A DNA stretch of 64,000 nucleotides from the NCBI GenBank assembly GCA_025201375.1, contig JAIWZP010000008.1, positions 1-64,000 of the forward strand, given 5' to 3'. The stretch is from Gongronella butleri (Eukaryota > Mucoromycota > Mucoromycetes > Mucorales > Cunninghamellaceae). Positions 1 to 10,665 of this stretch are shown piece after piece (the stretch's first letter is position 1; every line of letters starts with the position of its first letter). Made by a program: the position numbers and the translations under genes. The notes under the pieces were generated by a model. That model did not search any database. It had not been told where the DNA came from and saw nothing but the letters and a program-made list of their open reading frames with translations.

Positions 1-1143
1 TCTACGGTACGCGGGCATTGCCCAATTGGGTACTGGTCCCGCTCTGCTCGTCACAAAAGCCCGCTGTCGGCTGGTCATCTCCTTTTACCGCTTTTTCATG
101 CGTTTTGGAAGAATGCGCATCTTCCTCCATCTCGGTCTCTGTACGCATCATCACATTGTCTCAGATGCTTACGTAAGTAGAAACAGACCCTCACAGTTTC
201 ATAGCCTGCTTTGATCATTAATACAGTAAGTGATCAATGCCTTTGAGAAACAAAAGAGAAAAAAATAAAAATGACCTGTCAGTGCCAAACATTGCATGGT
301 GGCAAATACGACTCGAACCATTATGTTTCTCGCACTTGCGCACCAAGTGAAACAACACGGTGCTTGCTTGCAAGTATTGGCATGTTTGAATCCTCTGGGA
401 TGGGCGTAACGTTTTGTTTGAGATCTGCTCGGCCATGTCTTGGTCTCACGCCCCTGTTTCCTTATTCAGACGCCGCGACAGCTTCATTTTACGCGTCTGC
501 GCATCTACTCTATCCGTCTAGGCATTTTTCATTTTTGTATAAATATCGAGATCTTTTCATTTTAATAAAAGATTTACTTCATTCTCGTTATTCTTAACGT
601 CTCTATCTTTTTCACCCTTTTTGCTCAAAAGCTACCCCCCATAATTCTTCAGTAGTGCAATACAGTAATATTGGATTTCTCGCAGCACCACTTGATCGAC
701 CTTTGGCTTTTACAGTACCTACAGTAATTCATTTTGAAAAGAGAGGGACCAAATCCACCATGTGAGAAGGTGTCGTGTCATTCGAGCCAAACGAGACAAA
801 ACAGAACAGGATGCATCATAATTCCCCCCCCCAAAATGACGGGATTCACGACAGCCTGATTGATCAAAAAAAAAAAAACGGCACGGAAGAGGGGAAAACG
901 AGAGAAGTGAGGAAGGCTTACAAGATTTTATATGTACAACAGCCCTTTTTATCATATTATAAACAGTCGAGAAAATAATTTTTGCGAGAGGGGAGGGGAC
1001 TATCTACTGTATAAACATTCTTCTATAGGAGGTATGTGGTTCTAGAAGGTGCATGTTGGGATGGATCGGCCCTTCTAATGAAAATTACTGCCGATAGCGC
1101 ATTCGACGTGGGCCAGCACAAGAGCACATGTCATATTTACTCG

Positions 1144-1246
1144 CGACTCGTGACTCGACTCGTTGACTTGCGGACTCGGATGACTCGGATCGACTCGGAT
1201 TCGACTCGGATTCGACTCGGATTCGACTCGGATCCGATTCGGATCA
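1144..1246. repeat. Short tandem array of an 11-bp unit (GACTCGGATTC)
   Basis: Four near-perfect head-to-tail copies of GACTCGGATTC lie at about 1193-1246, preceded by degenerate GACTCG units from about 1144. The whole is an imperfect minisatellite in non-coding DNA. Stretches of it can be read as ORFs, but these are low-complexity artefacts. Confidence 0.8.
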
Positions 1247-1457
1247 AAACAAGGGTGGAACGTGTCGTGTCCAGGGAAAAGTGACCTTGATTTGGGCAAT
1301 CTCGTCGAGATATGTGTCGGCATCATTTCAAGATTCCATTGCTGAGAGGATGCGGTGCATGAAGCCCAAGAAAAAGTGTGGATGGTGCGAAATGACTGAG
1401 GTCGTCACATGAAGTTCACTGATGGTGAGATGTCCGAGGGCTTGATTTCACCGAAAC

Positions 1458-2300
1458 CTAGCGTGCTGCGCACCCGTGAGCCGCGACGTTGCTGGATGAC
1501 AATGTCTGGGCGCGCATGAAACGTGTCATGTTCGTCGCGGGCGGAAGGTAAACAAAATGCAGCTCCTTGCTGATCTTGCGACGCGACCTATTCACAAACG
1601 GGTGCGGGATGTCATAGCCGTGCTCCTTTTTCATAAAATGTTTGTTTGCCCGATGCGTGCCCGACTTTTGTACGCTTGCGAAAGCCGATGTGCTTGCGCA
1701 AGATTTTGGCACTCGAGAGTGCTTGATTCCCTTTGCTGCACCCAGGGTGGAAACAGCGATGCGCAAGCTTCACGGTTGGCATACGAACAGAGACACAGGA
1801 GGCAGCAGAGGAGAATGGGAGGCGAGATCCGGGGAATCCCCGACGCGAGGCTCTCAGCTTTTTGTTCTGTACCATACAGTAAGGGGCTCTTTACGGGTTC
1901 ATCCAGTGGAAAAAAAAATGTCCCACCATCTGAATTGTCAAAGAGCGCACGCAAGAGCAGATCGATGTAGCCCGTGGACAACTCAATTTCGCTAATGGTG
2001 TCCTTTTGGGCAGTGCACGGCAGGCTGGCAATGAGGCTCGCAATGGCAGCAGCAACGCGCTGCTTGATCAAGTGCTGGGTGGAGGTTTGTCGTCAATTGA
2101 AGAGGATAAATTGCAATCGGGCACAAAACATCGGTGCTCAACACAGACCAGCTTCGCGGACGCATCTTCCATTGTGATAAACTCACGGCCCGTCGGCGTA
2201 AGAGGCGCGAGGTAAAAGAATAAGATATCACCAAGGACGTGTGGCAGCAAGTAAAAAAAGAAAGAGTGAGGAAAAAGTGAAAGAGCAAGGGACAAAAAGA
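1458..2300 (-). pseudogene. Possible broken coding region, family not recognised
   Basis: On the minus strand one frame (about 2215-2075) reads as a plausible non-repetitive peptide containing GREFITMEDASAKLVCVEH. It ends at a stop just where a second frame (about 2075-1880) opens with HLIKQRVAAAIASLIASLP and continues as similar protein-like sequence. I see no GT-AG pair that would join them. A third fragment (about 1620-1458) is also peptide-like. This could be a pseudogene remnant, a gene with a sequence error, or chance. I cannot name a family, and no start or stop is assigned. Confidence 0.25.
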
Positions 2301-2392
2301 GCTGGGATCAAAAGCTGCGGGCGGACCAGGGCCGCGCTTGTTCCTCCTTCCTCTTTCGTTTTTCGTTTTTTTTTTATTTTTTGATCGATTCC

Positions 2393-4063
2393 ATGTTGCG
2401 ACGAAGCTTGTGTCGCATAGCCCCTGGTGCACAGCGATCGTGTGCTGTTGCCATCGGTGTTCTTCCAAGGGCGCGCGTGGTGCCCATGCGTGGTGTAGCG
2501 CGCGTGGCGGGCGCTGGCGTTGCTCGGCGGAAGATCAGTAGCCTAGGCGGCTCCAACACGGACAAGGTGGCGGCGACGGTGTGTCCTGGTTGTGGTGCGC
2601 CGTTCCAGTCGACAGATCCTGGCCGTCCGGGATATCTTGTGTCTCGGGAGACGGACAATGGCACTGCGATGGAAGGCAAACGCGCGTCGGACAAAGGCCT
2701 GGATCAAGCGGCCTATGAAGATCGGGTGAGCAAATTGGACGCCGAGATGCAAAAGCTGCTTTTGAACAGCACAGACGAGGACGAAGCAGCGACCAATGGC
2801 GGTGCGATGGACCAGACACCGCTTGGAGGGCGATGGCAGGCGGATGGTGGGTCAACACGCACGGTCTGCCAGCGATGCCATCAGCTCACGCACCACAATC
2901 GCAAGGAACCCGTTGATTTGGCGCATTTAAAATCGACATTGCAATACAGCTCGCTCGGGTTTCTGCGCACGAAGCAACAGCCGCTCGTAGTATGTGTTTT
3001 GGACGTGACCGACATGCCGTGGTCCTTGTACGCGCTCGAGCAGCTTGTGGCACTCCAGCCGCATGCGCGCGTGCTCGTTGCAGCCAACAAGGTGGATCTG
3101 TTGCCGCGTGACGCGCTCAAGCACGAGCAACGGCTGCGTGACGCGATTTTATCGGCTGTTCGGCAACGTGTGGGCAATGAAACATTTGAACTGGTGGGCG
3201 GATCGGTGTCGTTGATGAGCGCAATCAAGGGATGGGGTGTCAAATCGCTGCTGAAGCGCGTGCAAGACGCGCTTTTGCCGTCGGACGATGTGTACGTTGT
3301 TGGATGCGTGAATGCCGGGAAAAGTGCGTTTATTCACCGAATGTTGTCATTGTCGCGTGCGTCGGATCGTCATCAATATCGACCTACGAGCTCCAAGATT
3401 CCAGGCACCACGCTCGGCAGCATTCACATTCCCTTGCATACACTCGGATTGCATTCAGAGACCAATGACACGTCGCCAAAGACCTTGCGCCGTCAACATC
3501 ACTTGATTGATACGCCCGGCATGTTGCAACTCAAGGACCATGCGATGCACCCACACGCACTGCTGACCCCCGAGCAACAGCAGCAAGTCCTCAGCAAGAA
3601 TCGACACGAAGCGCTCAAACCCGTTACATTCAAGGTCAAACCGGGCCAGTCGCTGTTGCTGGGACGCGCCCGCATTGATGTCGTGGACGCGACGATGGGA
3701 CCCGTCCTATGCACCCTCTTTTCCATGTGGCCGCCGCACTTTACAAAGACAGCCAAGCTGCCCCAACAACAAGACACCGCCGACTCTTTGCCCGCGGCGT
3801 CCCAGGAAAAGGATGCTTGGGTACCCGTGGGCTCCCTTCAAATCCAAAGCCAGCACCGTCGCCACGCGACCGCGGACTTGTGCTTTGCCGGTCTCGGATG
3901 GGTCGCATTGACGGGCGACTTTGGGCACGCGTCCCTTAAAATATGGTTACCCAACGATGTCTCAGATCATGCCTTTTACCTGCGCGATCCGCCATTCTTG
4001 CCTTTTGAATACCGTGGACAGATCAGAAAGTTCTTTGGCGCCGGACATCGCGCGATGCAATAG
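2393..4063 (+). CDS. GEP3: Mitochondrial circularly permuted GTPase, YqeH/Gep3 (NOA1-like)
   Basis: Intronless, 556 codons. The first ATG at 2393 gives an Arg-rich N-terminus (MLRRSLCRIAPG) typical of a mitochondrial presequence; the open frame extends slightly upstream without another ATG. Two cysteine pairs (CPGC at about residue 64, CQRC at about 159) form the expected zinc module. GTPase motifs occur in permuted order: G4 NKVD (about 232), then a G5-like SAI, then the P-loop NAGKS (about 308), a GTT switch, and G3 DTPG (about 373). This order defines the YqeH family. The family assists mitochondrial ribosome small-subunit assembly; yeast Gep3/Mtg3 is of similar length. A polyadenylation-like AATAAA follows the stop. 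The paralogue-level choice between Gep3 and NOA1 is inference; the family call is secure. Confidence 0.93.
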   Translation: MLRRSLCRIAPGAQRSCAVAIGVLPRARVVPMRGVARVAGAGVARRKISSLGGSNTDKVAATVCPGCGAPFQSTDPGRPGYLVSRETDNGTAMEGKRASDKGLDQAAYEDRVSKLDAEMQKLLLNSTDEDEAATNGGAMDQTPLGGRWQADGGSTRTVCQRCHQLTHHNRKEPVDLAHLKSTLQYSSLGFLRTKQQPLVVCVLDVTDMPWSLYALEQLVALQPHARVLVAANKVDLLPRDALKHEQRLRDAILSAVRQRVGNETFELVGGSVSLMSAIKGWGVKSLLKRVQDALLPSDDVYVVGCVNAGKSAFIHRMLSLSRASDRHQYRPTSSKIPGTTLGSIHIPLHTLGLHSETNDTSPKTLRRQHHLIDTPGMLQLKDHAMHPHALLTPEQQQQVLSKNRHEALKPVTFKVKPGQSLLLGRARIDVVDATMGPVLCTLFSMWPPHFTKTAKLPQQQDTADSLPAASQEKDAWVPVGSLQIQSQHRRHATADLCFAGLGWVALTGDFGHASLKIWLPNDVSDHAFYLRDPPFLPFEYRGQIRKFFGAGHRAMQ

Positions 4064-4475
4064 AATAAAAAGAGTGCCCTGTCACACTCAAATCTCCTTT
4101 TTATCATCACCTATCATGCAGCCCATCCAAATTTGGCTTGTTTTTTGTTTGCACAGACATTGCACAAGCGCCCAGGCGTACCACCACCCCTCTTTTTTTT
4201 TTTTTTTTTTTGGATCGAAAATAGGCCCAAAGCTTCCATTTTTCCACCTCTCTCTCTTTCTCTCTTTCTTTCTTCTCTCCCAAGCGTCGCACTCTATTTT
4301 TTTTTCTCACACAAAAGGCAGCAAGACACGTCTTTTCGTCTTTTTTTTTTTTTTTTCCCAACGTCATCCGTACAACCATCGTCGGCGATCGCCTTTTTCT
4401 TTTTTCTTCTCTTGATTATTCTTTTTTATATATTTTTTCTCGTCCCATTTTTCTTCCCTTGCATTGAATTAAGCA
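4064..4475. promoter_or_regulatory. Pyrimidine-rich spacer between GEP3 and the CP2 gene
   Basis: The spacer begins with an AATAAAAAG signal that probably polyadenylates GEP3. It continues as long T and CT tracts on the plus strand up to the CP2 start codon, which suggests a pyrimidine-rich promoter or 5' leader. No defined operator or TATA box is evident. Confidence 0.5.
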
Positions 4476-5402
4476 ATGATGGAGACGCGTACACCATTGT
4501 CGTATCCGCCTGGCAAGAGTGATTGTGGCGGCGCCTTTGTGAAGAATGATTTTGTTCATCCTCCATCCCCTAGGTACGGGTGTGTGTAACCCATGCGACG
4601 ACTCGGTGGTCAATCAGACCCCCTTCCTTTTTTTTTTTCTTATTTGCCAATGGCTGACAACTTTTTTTTCGATTGAATCCTCGCTAGCTTCCGCATTGAA
4701 ACCATCCTTGAAGCGCCCACGGCAGCGGCTCAGCGCACCGACGAGCCCCCCTTGACGTATCTGAACAAGGGTGAGTAAAAAAACGAAAAAAAACTGGGAC
4801 GATTAACGCGCCATGGCGCGGTCATCCGCCTCCACCTCCGACTGAAAACTTTTTTTTTCCAGGGCAAACCTACAATGTCAGCCTCAAAGACCGGCTTGGC
4901 AGGAGCGAGAGCATCACAAGCACTATCATCATCATGTTTCACGACGAAAATCATCGCAAAGTGGCTGCGAATTATTGGCGCTTTTGGCAGACGCAGCAAG
5001 ATAATCCGCGATTCGCGCGAGCCATCGATATTGGTAAGGACACACAAAAAAAAAAAAGCATTCGGTCGACGATCGCCCCCCTTATTCACGGCCCCCGTCG
5101 TTGCGTGCTCCGCACATTTGCCTCCCCCCTTTTTTTGTTTTATTTTGCAATTCGCGTAGATTTGTCAAAATCGTCGGGCATCCAGCAGGTCGAATGTCAA
5201 CGATTTGATCGCATTACGTTCAAATGGCATGGGCACATGGGCGCCAACGTGATGATTCGATTCAATTGCTTGTCGACCGATTTTTCGCGCATCAAGGGCG
5301 TCAAGGGCATTCCGTTGCGACTTTGCACGGAAAGCGCCATGCCCACCGGTGAAATCGAGACTGCTTTTTGCCGCATCAAGCTGTTTCGCGACAAGGCAAT
5401 CC

Positions 5403-5460
<58 letters not shown>

Positions 5461-6317
5461 AACAGGCAATTGACGCGCTTTTTTTTTTCTTTTGATTTAG
5501 GGTGCAGAGCGCAAAAACAAGGATGATGCGAAGCATATTGAGCGACAACTTGAGAAGCTACGCGGCAAAAACGGCGAGCCGCATCCACTATGGTTGGCAT
5601 GCTCGCGTGCGCTGCCATACACGTTATTCCAAAGCCTGGACACCGTGGTGTCGTCGGTGGTGGCACCCGTGTCCACGGTGGCACCGAGTCATTCGCCGCC
5701 CATGGGCGCGACACCGTCGCCCACGGCTCCTAGTATGCTCATGGTGCCGTCCATGTCGCAGGAGACGCGTGGCTACAAGCGACATCCGTCGTTTTTCCAC
5801 AATCAAGACGCGTCGTCCATGTCGCCGCCGTCACCGCAGCTGCATCCAACATCCATGCCATTTCCCATGCCCTCCCTCAAGCATTACACCTCCGTCCCAA
5901 TGCCATGGCTTGACATTGACCCAGAATATATCCCCCAAAAGCGAAATCGAGTCGCCAGTAATGAACATTGCAAAAAGAAAAAAAAAGTGGCAACGCTGCC
6001 TTCTCACTCGCCCCTTCCCCCCCTTTTTTTTTACAGAGCTCAGCTTATATATCCGTTTTGATGACCAAGGCCTGTATCGGGCCATCTATCTCGAAGAATT
6101 GACAGTGGCACACCTGCAAGATCGAATTTTAGCGAAAATGCAAGACATGGAGGACGTGGAGATCAAAAACATGATTCGCCAAGTGGCCAACAAGACGGAG
6201 GTCTATGTGACCATGGACGATGATGCCATTGTGCAAGACATTCCCGAGGAGCAGGTCATGACGGTCAAAACACGACTCAATGATGATGGCACCACCTCCA
6301 TCCTCCTCGTTTACTGA
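4476..6317 (+). CDS. CP2/Grainyhead-family transcription factor
   Basis: Six exons: 4476-4573, 4688-4770, 4863-5033, 5160-5395, 5501-5957, 6037-6317; 441 aa. The N-terminal half carries the CP2 DNA-binding core: an EAPTAAAQR segment, then LTYLNKGQTYNVSLKD, a Phe/Trp-rich block, and DKGAERKNKDD, which corresponds to the CDKGAERK region of animal Grainyhead proteins. A low-complexity Pro/Ser/Met linker follows. The C-terminus (from LSLYIRFDD to the end) resembles the ubiquitin-like dimerisation domain of Grainyhead. Family members are nuclear sequence-specific regulators; in fungi they have been linked to cell-wall and conidial phenotypes. The protein is shorter than animal members (about 500-600 aa). 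Intron 4 (5396-5500) is GC-AG and contains a long GA repeat. ATG 4476 was chosen because two adjacent ATGs open the exon and splicing from it keeps frame. Confidence 0.9.
5405..5458. repeat. (GA)n microsatellite inside a CP2 intron
   Basis: About 27 uninterrupted GA dinucleotides lie within the inferred GC-AG intron 5396-5500 of the CP2 gene. They sit 9 nt after the 5' splice site and about 40 nt before the acceptor AG. Read through, they would encode a meaningless Arg-Glu run, which supports the intron call. Confidence 0.95.
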
Positions 6318-6378
6318 TCACCCAATAAAAACTTTTTTTTTCGTGAAGCTGTACAAAATGGGTTCTTTTTTTTATTTT

Positions 6379-7576
6379 TTAATTCAGTAGCAGGCTCCAT
6401 TCTTCTGCAGAAAGATTCAATTCGTCGGCACCAAAGGTATCTTTGGCCTTTTGGATGTGTGTTTTGACGTCGCTGGGGATTTCGGCGCCTGTTTGCTGGA
6501 CGAGCGTGTGCAAAGCGCGCAGAGCCTTTTCCGTGATGTCCTCGTCGGGCGTGTCGGTCGTGTACTTTGTGATGATGGCGTCCAAGTCGTTGATGAGCCC
6601 GTCTTTTTGCAATTGCGGCGCCAAATCGTCGTAATCGACCATCAATGTATTGTACAAAAACACAATCTTGCGCACCGTCTGCACGTCTATTGTATAAAAT
6701 ATATAAAAAAAAAAGTGTCAATGGAAAATTGTCACCAAAAAAAAAAAAGGATTTTTGCGTACCATCCGCATGTTGTCGCAAAATGTTGGAAAGGACGGCG
6801 AGACCGTCCTGGGCCTTGAATTCGTCGTAAGCGGGCCGGCAGTGCTTGAGCAAGCTGGAAATGGCATACTGAGCCTTGCCACGCTCCTTGGCATCGTCTG
6901 ATTTGAGCAGCTGCATCAATGGGGCCAAGCCATTGTGTTTAAGAAACTGATGGAAAATAAAAGAATGGGCATGAGCATGACAAACCAGATCAAAATGCAG
7001 CCAAAAAAGGGAATTGGTGCCGCCCCTTACCGCGCTTTGTCCTTCTGGATTGTTCTGGACGGTGGTGCCACACACCCATGCGACGCCCGTACGCACGACC
7101 TTTTCCTTGTCGCTAAGCAATTGAATCAATGGTGTCCACAATCCCATATTGTTGACGTTCTTTGCATTGTCAATGCCCTCGACAAGCTAAAAAGGCAAGA
7201 AAAGAAGAGTAGGGTGGGTCAATTGGCGTTAGGAACTTTTAAAAGAAATGCGCCATTTGCCCATTTTTTTGTTTTTACCAATTCAAGATTGTCCATGGCA
7301 ATTTCTTTGTTTTCGAGTGTGTCATTGGGGTCGACCATGCACTGGACAGCCTCTGTGAAGCAAAACAAAGGTCAGTGAGGTGTGTCGGCGGCGCGTGTCG
7401 TTCTTTTCTTTACCCATCATTCGTGTTGCGTCGTCTTTGCCAAGGATAGCCTCGATAATTTCAGGGTTGAACTTGGAGGGGTCGGCCTTGTATTCTCCAC
7501 GCTTAATAGCCTCTGCGTTTCTTTTCAGCTCTTCCTGATCGCTGTTGTTGACAGCCCACTGCAGCAATTTTTCCAT
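6379..7576 (-). CDS. FES1: Fes1-type Hsp70 nucleotide exchange factor
   Basis: Five exons on the minus strand: 7576-7414, 7352-7279, 7186-7031, 6946-6763, 6686-6379; 294 aa, matching the usual length of about 290. The N-terminus MEKLLQWAV and the following armadillo repeats (including GLWTPLIQLL, VRTGVAWVCGTTVQNNP, GLAPLMQLLKSDD and QYAISSLLKHC) are the Fes1/HspBP1 signature. These proteins act in the cytosol, clamping the Hsp70 nucleotide-binding lobe to release ADP, and they help send misfolded proteins to degradation. All introns are short (61-92 nt) and start with GT. The gene is convergent with the CP2 gene (61 bp between stops) and divergent from NAN1 (186 bp between starts), so it probably shares a terminator region with one and a promoter with the other. 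Confidence 0.95.
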
Positions 7577-7762
7577 ATTTTATAATTGGTAAAACAAAAA
7601 AAAAAAGAAGAGGTTAAAATTGGGCCGCAGCGAGCTCTTTTTATGCGGAGCGGGGGCTCAGCCACCGGGCCCTTTTTGGCAAAAGGGGGCCCAAATGTGC
7701 CGCTCACTTTTTTTCTTTCCTCTCTTTTTTTCTTCACTTTTTTCTTCTTTCTGTATACTCGT
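7577..7762. promoter_or_regulatory. Divergent promoter between FES1 and NAN1
   Basis: 186 bp separate the two start codons. The spacer contains an A-run on the FES1 side and a CT/T-rich tract on the NAN1 side. No TATA box is obvious. The short distance implies a shared nucleosome-depleted region; this is inference from spacing only. Confidence 0.5.
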
Positions 7763-10665
7763 ATGGTCCAGTCAGTGCTGTCAGCAGAGAAGGCGCGCGC
7801 CAAGCACGACACCAAGCAGCTGCAACAGCAGCAGCAGCACCTGTCGGTGGTGCGTGCTGCGGGCGGCAATATGTGCCAAACGCCCTTGTCTTTTACCACG
7901 GACTCGAGGTAAAAAGCACACGAATACACTTGTTTTTGCCTGACACTTTTTTTTTCCCTTTGCCTAGGTACTTTTTCACGGGTGTTGGCTGCAGTATCAA
8001 GATCTACAGCATAGCGACCGGGGCTGTTGTCAAGGTGTTGTCGCCGCCAAACAGCGCAGGCGCGCACCAAGACAAGGTGACGGCTGTTGTTCTCAACCCG
8101 GACAATCCATTGCAGCTGATATCCGCGAGCATGGACGGCACTATCAAGATTTGGGATTACAATGACGAGGTGTTGCTTAGGGTAAAAAGCACAAATCTAT
8201 GACATTGGAATCCATTGTGGGCTCATTTTTCTACTTTTTTTTTTTAAAAAGACATTCCAAATGGGTGGGCCTGTCAAACAGCTGATTCTTTCGCCTGCGC
8301 AGCCCGACTACGCGTATATCCTCGTCACGCCTCCAGGGGACGCCCTCGTCTACCAGGTGCACCTCGATCTGTCGTCTCCAGACGCGCCCCACACTCGCCT
8401 CATTGCCGAAATCCCCGCCTGCCACCATCTTGCCGTCTCTTCCGATGATACCTACTTGGCCATGGCCGCTCGATTCAAATTCTTCGTTTGGCCCGTCAAT
8501 CGCGCGCAAACAGACGTCAATTCCTCACAGCTACGATCGTATGTGTCACTTTTTTTTTTGTTTAATGGATCGACTGACGGGACATTTTGCTTCTTTTTCC
8601 TTGCAGGTACACGGTGCGTGAGGGTGTGACAAAGGTGGCGTTCAACCCGACGAAGAATTATCTTGCTGTTGGGCAGCGCACGGGTCGAATCACGTTTTTC
8701 CACTGCTTTACAGACGAGACCAAGGACAAGCCAGTGTTGGAGAGCCACCATTGGCACTACAAGCCTGTCGAGGCGTTGCAATTCATGATTGACGGCAATT
8801 ATCTTTTGTCTGGCGGCTCCGAGGCGGTGCTTGTTGCGTGGCAATTGGAGACTGGGTATCGCCGGTATTTCCCTCGTCTTGGCGGCCCAATCCAGCACAT
8901 CAGCATCACGCCGGATCACAAGCATTTTGCCGTTTCCTTGGCCAACAATTCGATTCGATTCATCAATGGCGTCACCCAGGTCATTGACCAAGTGATCCAA
9001 GGTGTGCAGCAGCCATCATCATCGCTGCAGCAGCAGCAGCAGCAACCGCAGCAAATTGACCAGCAAGGACAAGGCGACGGTCAGCAAGCGGCGATGTGGA
9101 GCGTGTTGACGGAGCCGCGGCACCAGCATCTCGTGCTCAATGCGTCTGCGGGAGGAATTCAATTCTACGATGGCAAGATGGACCGACATGTGCTTGATTT
9201 GGAGGTGATTCCCAATAGCAACAATACGCGAGGCAGCGGTGGTGACCGCGGACACGTGTCGCATGTCAGTTTCTCGAGCAATGGCGATTGGCTTGCGACG
9301 GTGGATGTATGCGATGACAAGATTAATGCCGTGGAGGTGTTTCTCAAGTTCTGGCGATGGGATCACGACCAGCAGACGTATGTGCTTCATACCCGTGTGG
9401 ATAGCCCTCACACTAGCCACGTCACATCGCTTGCTTTCCATCCGTCCACAGGCATGGCCATCACCACCTCACAAGATAAGACTTTCAAGGTCTGGACCGT
9501 CCAATCTGCCGGTGATGATCTCCTTTGGACATGCCGCAGTGTTGGTTCCTACAAGGACATGATTCCGTCGGCCAGTGGCTTTTCTTTGGATGGCAGCTTG
9601 CTAATTGTCGCCTTTGGGTCGCTTTTGACAGCATGGGACCCCGTTCATTCCACGGTCCAGGCCACATTGGCCACCCCCGAGCACGACACTATTCTTTCTG
9701 TTCAATTCATCAACGATTCGCCATTTTTGGTCGCGCGCACGGCGTCGCATCTGTTTGTGTGGAACATTCTCGCATGCACTGTGTGGTGGTCGTACGAAAT
9801 TGCCACTGCGCAATTAGCCGTGGACCCCTGTAGCCTGCAATTCGCTGTTGTCACTGGCAATACCGTTGTTCTCTTTGACCCAGCGTCGCCCAAGCCATTG
9901 CTCATTCATACGCTCGACGCGCCGTGCCTTGGTATCACGTGGCAACGCGCCGATCCTAAAGAAACGGCACGAAATGACAGTTGTCTCATGTGTCTCCAGC
10001 CCAATGGCGTGCTCCAGGCCCTTGCCGTGACGTCATTGTCGTCGTCATCTTCCACGGTGGCCGATATGACCGAGCAGCAGGATGTCACTATGCTCGATGC
10101 CAACGCCGGGGCCAATGGCTTGTTGGACGGCACATTTGGCAAACGCGCACAGCGCAAGGCCAAGCAGGCCGACGACATGCAAGAGCGCATCAACGCGATT
10201 GCCGGTGCGCGTGACGAATGGATGGACGGAGGCGAAAAGACCGTGACCGCGTCGTCAAATCACAATGAACACGCGACAGCCGCCGCCGATCTGCTGAACG
10301 CGCCTGCTCATGTCTTGCCCGGTCTCGACGCCATGTATGACGCGTTCATGGCCTCGCTCATGAAATTGCGCGTCAGTGACGACGACAATCAAGCGAAAAT
10401 CACCACCAATGGCGACGCCATGGACTGGGTCAACGATCAGGAACAGCAAAATGTCACAGTGTCCTCGTCTGTCGCCGCCTCTGCACCTGCTTCCATGCCA
10501 TTTACCCTGGACCCGCTGCCATCCCTAGACACACTCTTCAGAGCCGGCCAAAACGACGCCACCATCACCACCTCTGCTTCTGCGTTGACAGCCGACGCCT
10601 CCGACGCCTCATCTGATGACGACAATGACGACTCGGACGATGACGTTGACAATATTGAATGGTGA
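7763..10665 (+). CDS. NAN1: WD40 small-subunit processome protein Nan1/Utp17 (WDR75)
   Basis: Four exons: 7763-7908, 7968-8181, 8252-8538, 8607-10665; 901 aa, close to yeast Nan1 and somewhat longer than human WDR75. The N-terminal half is a WD40 propeller: SIKIYSIATGAVVKVL, then LNPDNPLQLISASMDGTIKIWDY, and later TSLAFHPSTGMAITTSQDKTFKVW. A second propeller follows (LFVWNILACTVWW). Between them lies a Gln-rich insertion near residue 375. The tail is strongly acidic (SSDDDNDDSDDD). Nan1/Utp17 belongs to the t-UTP/UtpA complex of the U3 snoRNP in the nucleolus, needed for pre-rRNA transcription and 18S processing. ATG 7763 is the first in-frame ATG after a CT-rich leader. An AATAAA signal lies about 125 bp past the stop. 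Confidence 0.93.

Larger units (their letters stand above)
1..2392. other. Left-edge intergenic region, no confident gene
   Basis: No ORF here matches a family I recognise. It holds several TACAGTA-type short motifs (near 227, 661, 712 and 1874), a short tandem array near 1.2 kb, homopolymer runs, and a protein-like but frame-broken trace on the minus strand at 1.46-2.3 kb that is listed separately. A T-rich stretch (about 2338-2385) directly precedes GEP3 and probably belongs to its promoter or 5' UTR. Confidence 0.6.

Noticed and set aside
290..380. Possible tRNA (GGTTCGAGTCG box-B-like word on the minus strand)
   Set aside because: Stem arms do not pair, no convincing A box or acceptor stem; treated as chance.
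4107..4475. Phe-rich ORFs upstream of CP2
   Set aside because: Homopolymer T tracts in a promoter or leader, not coding.
5376..5714. Ser-Leu repeat ORFs across the GA microsatellite
   Set aside because: Low-complexity translation of an intron repeat.
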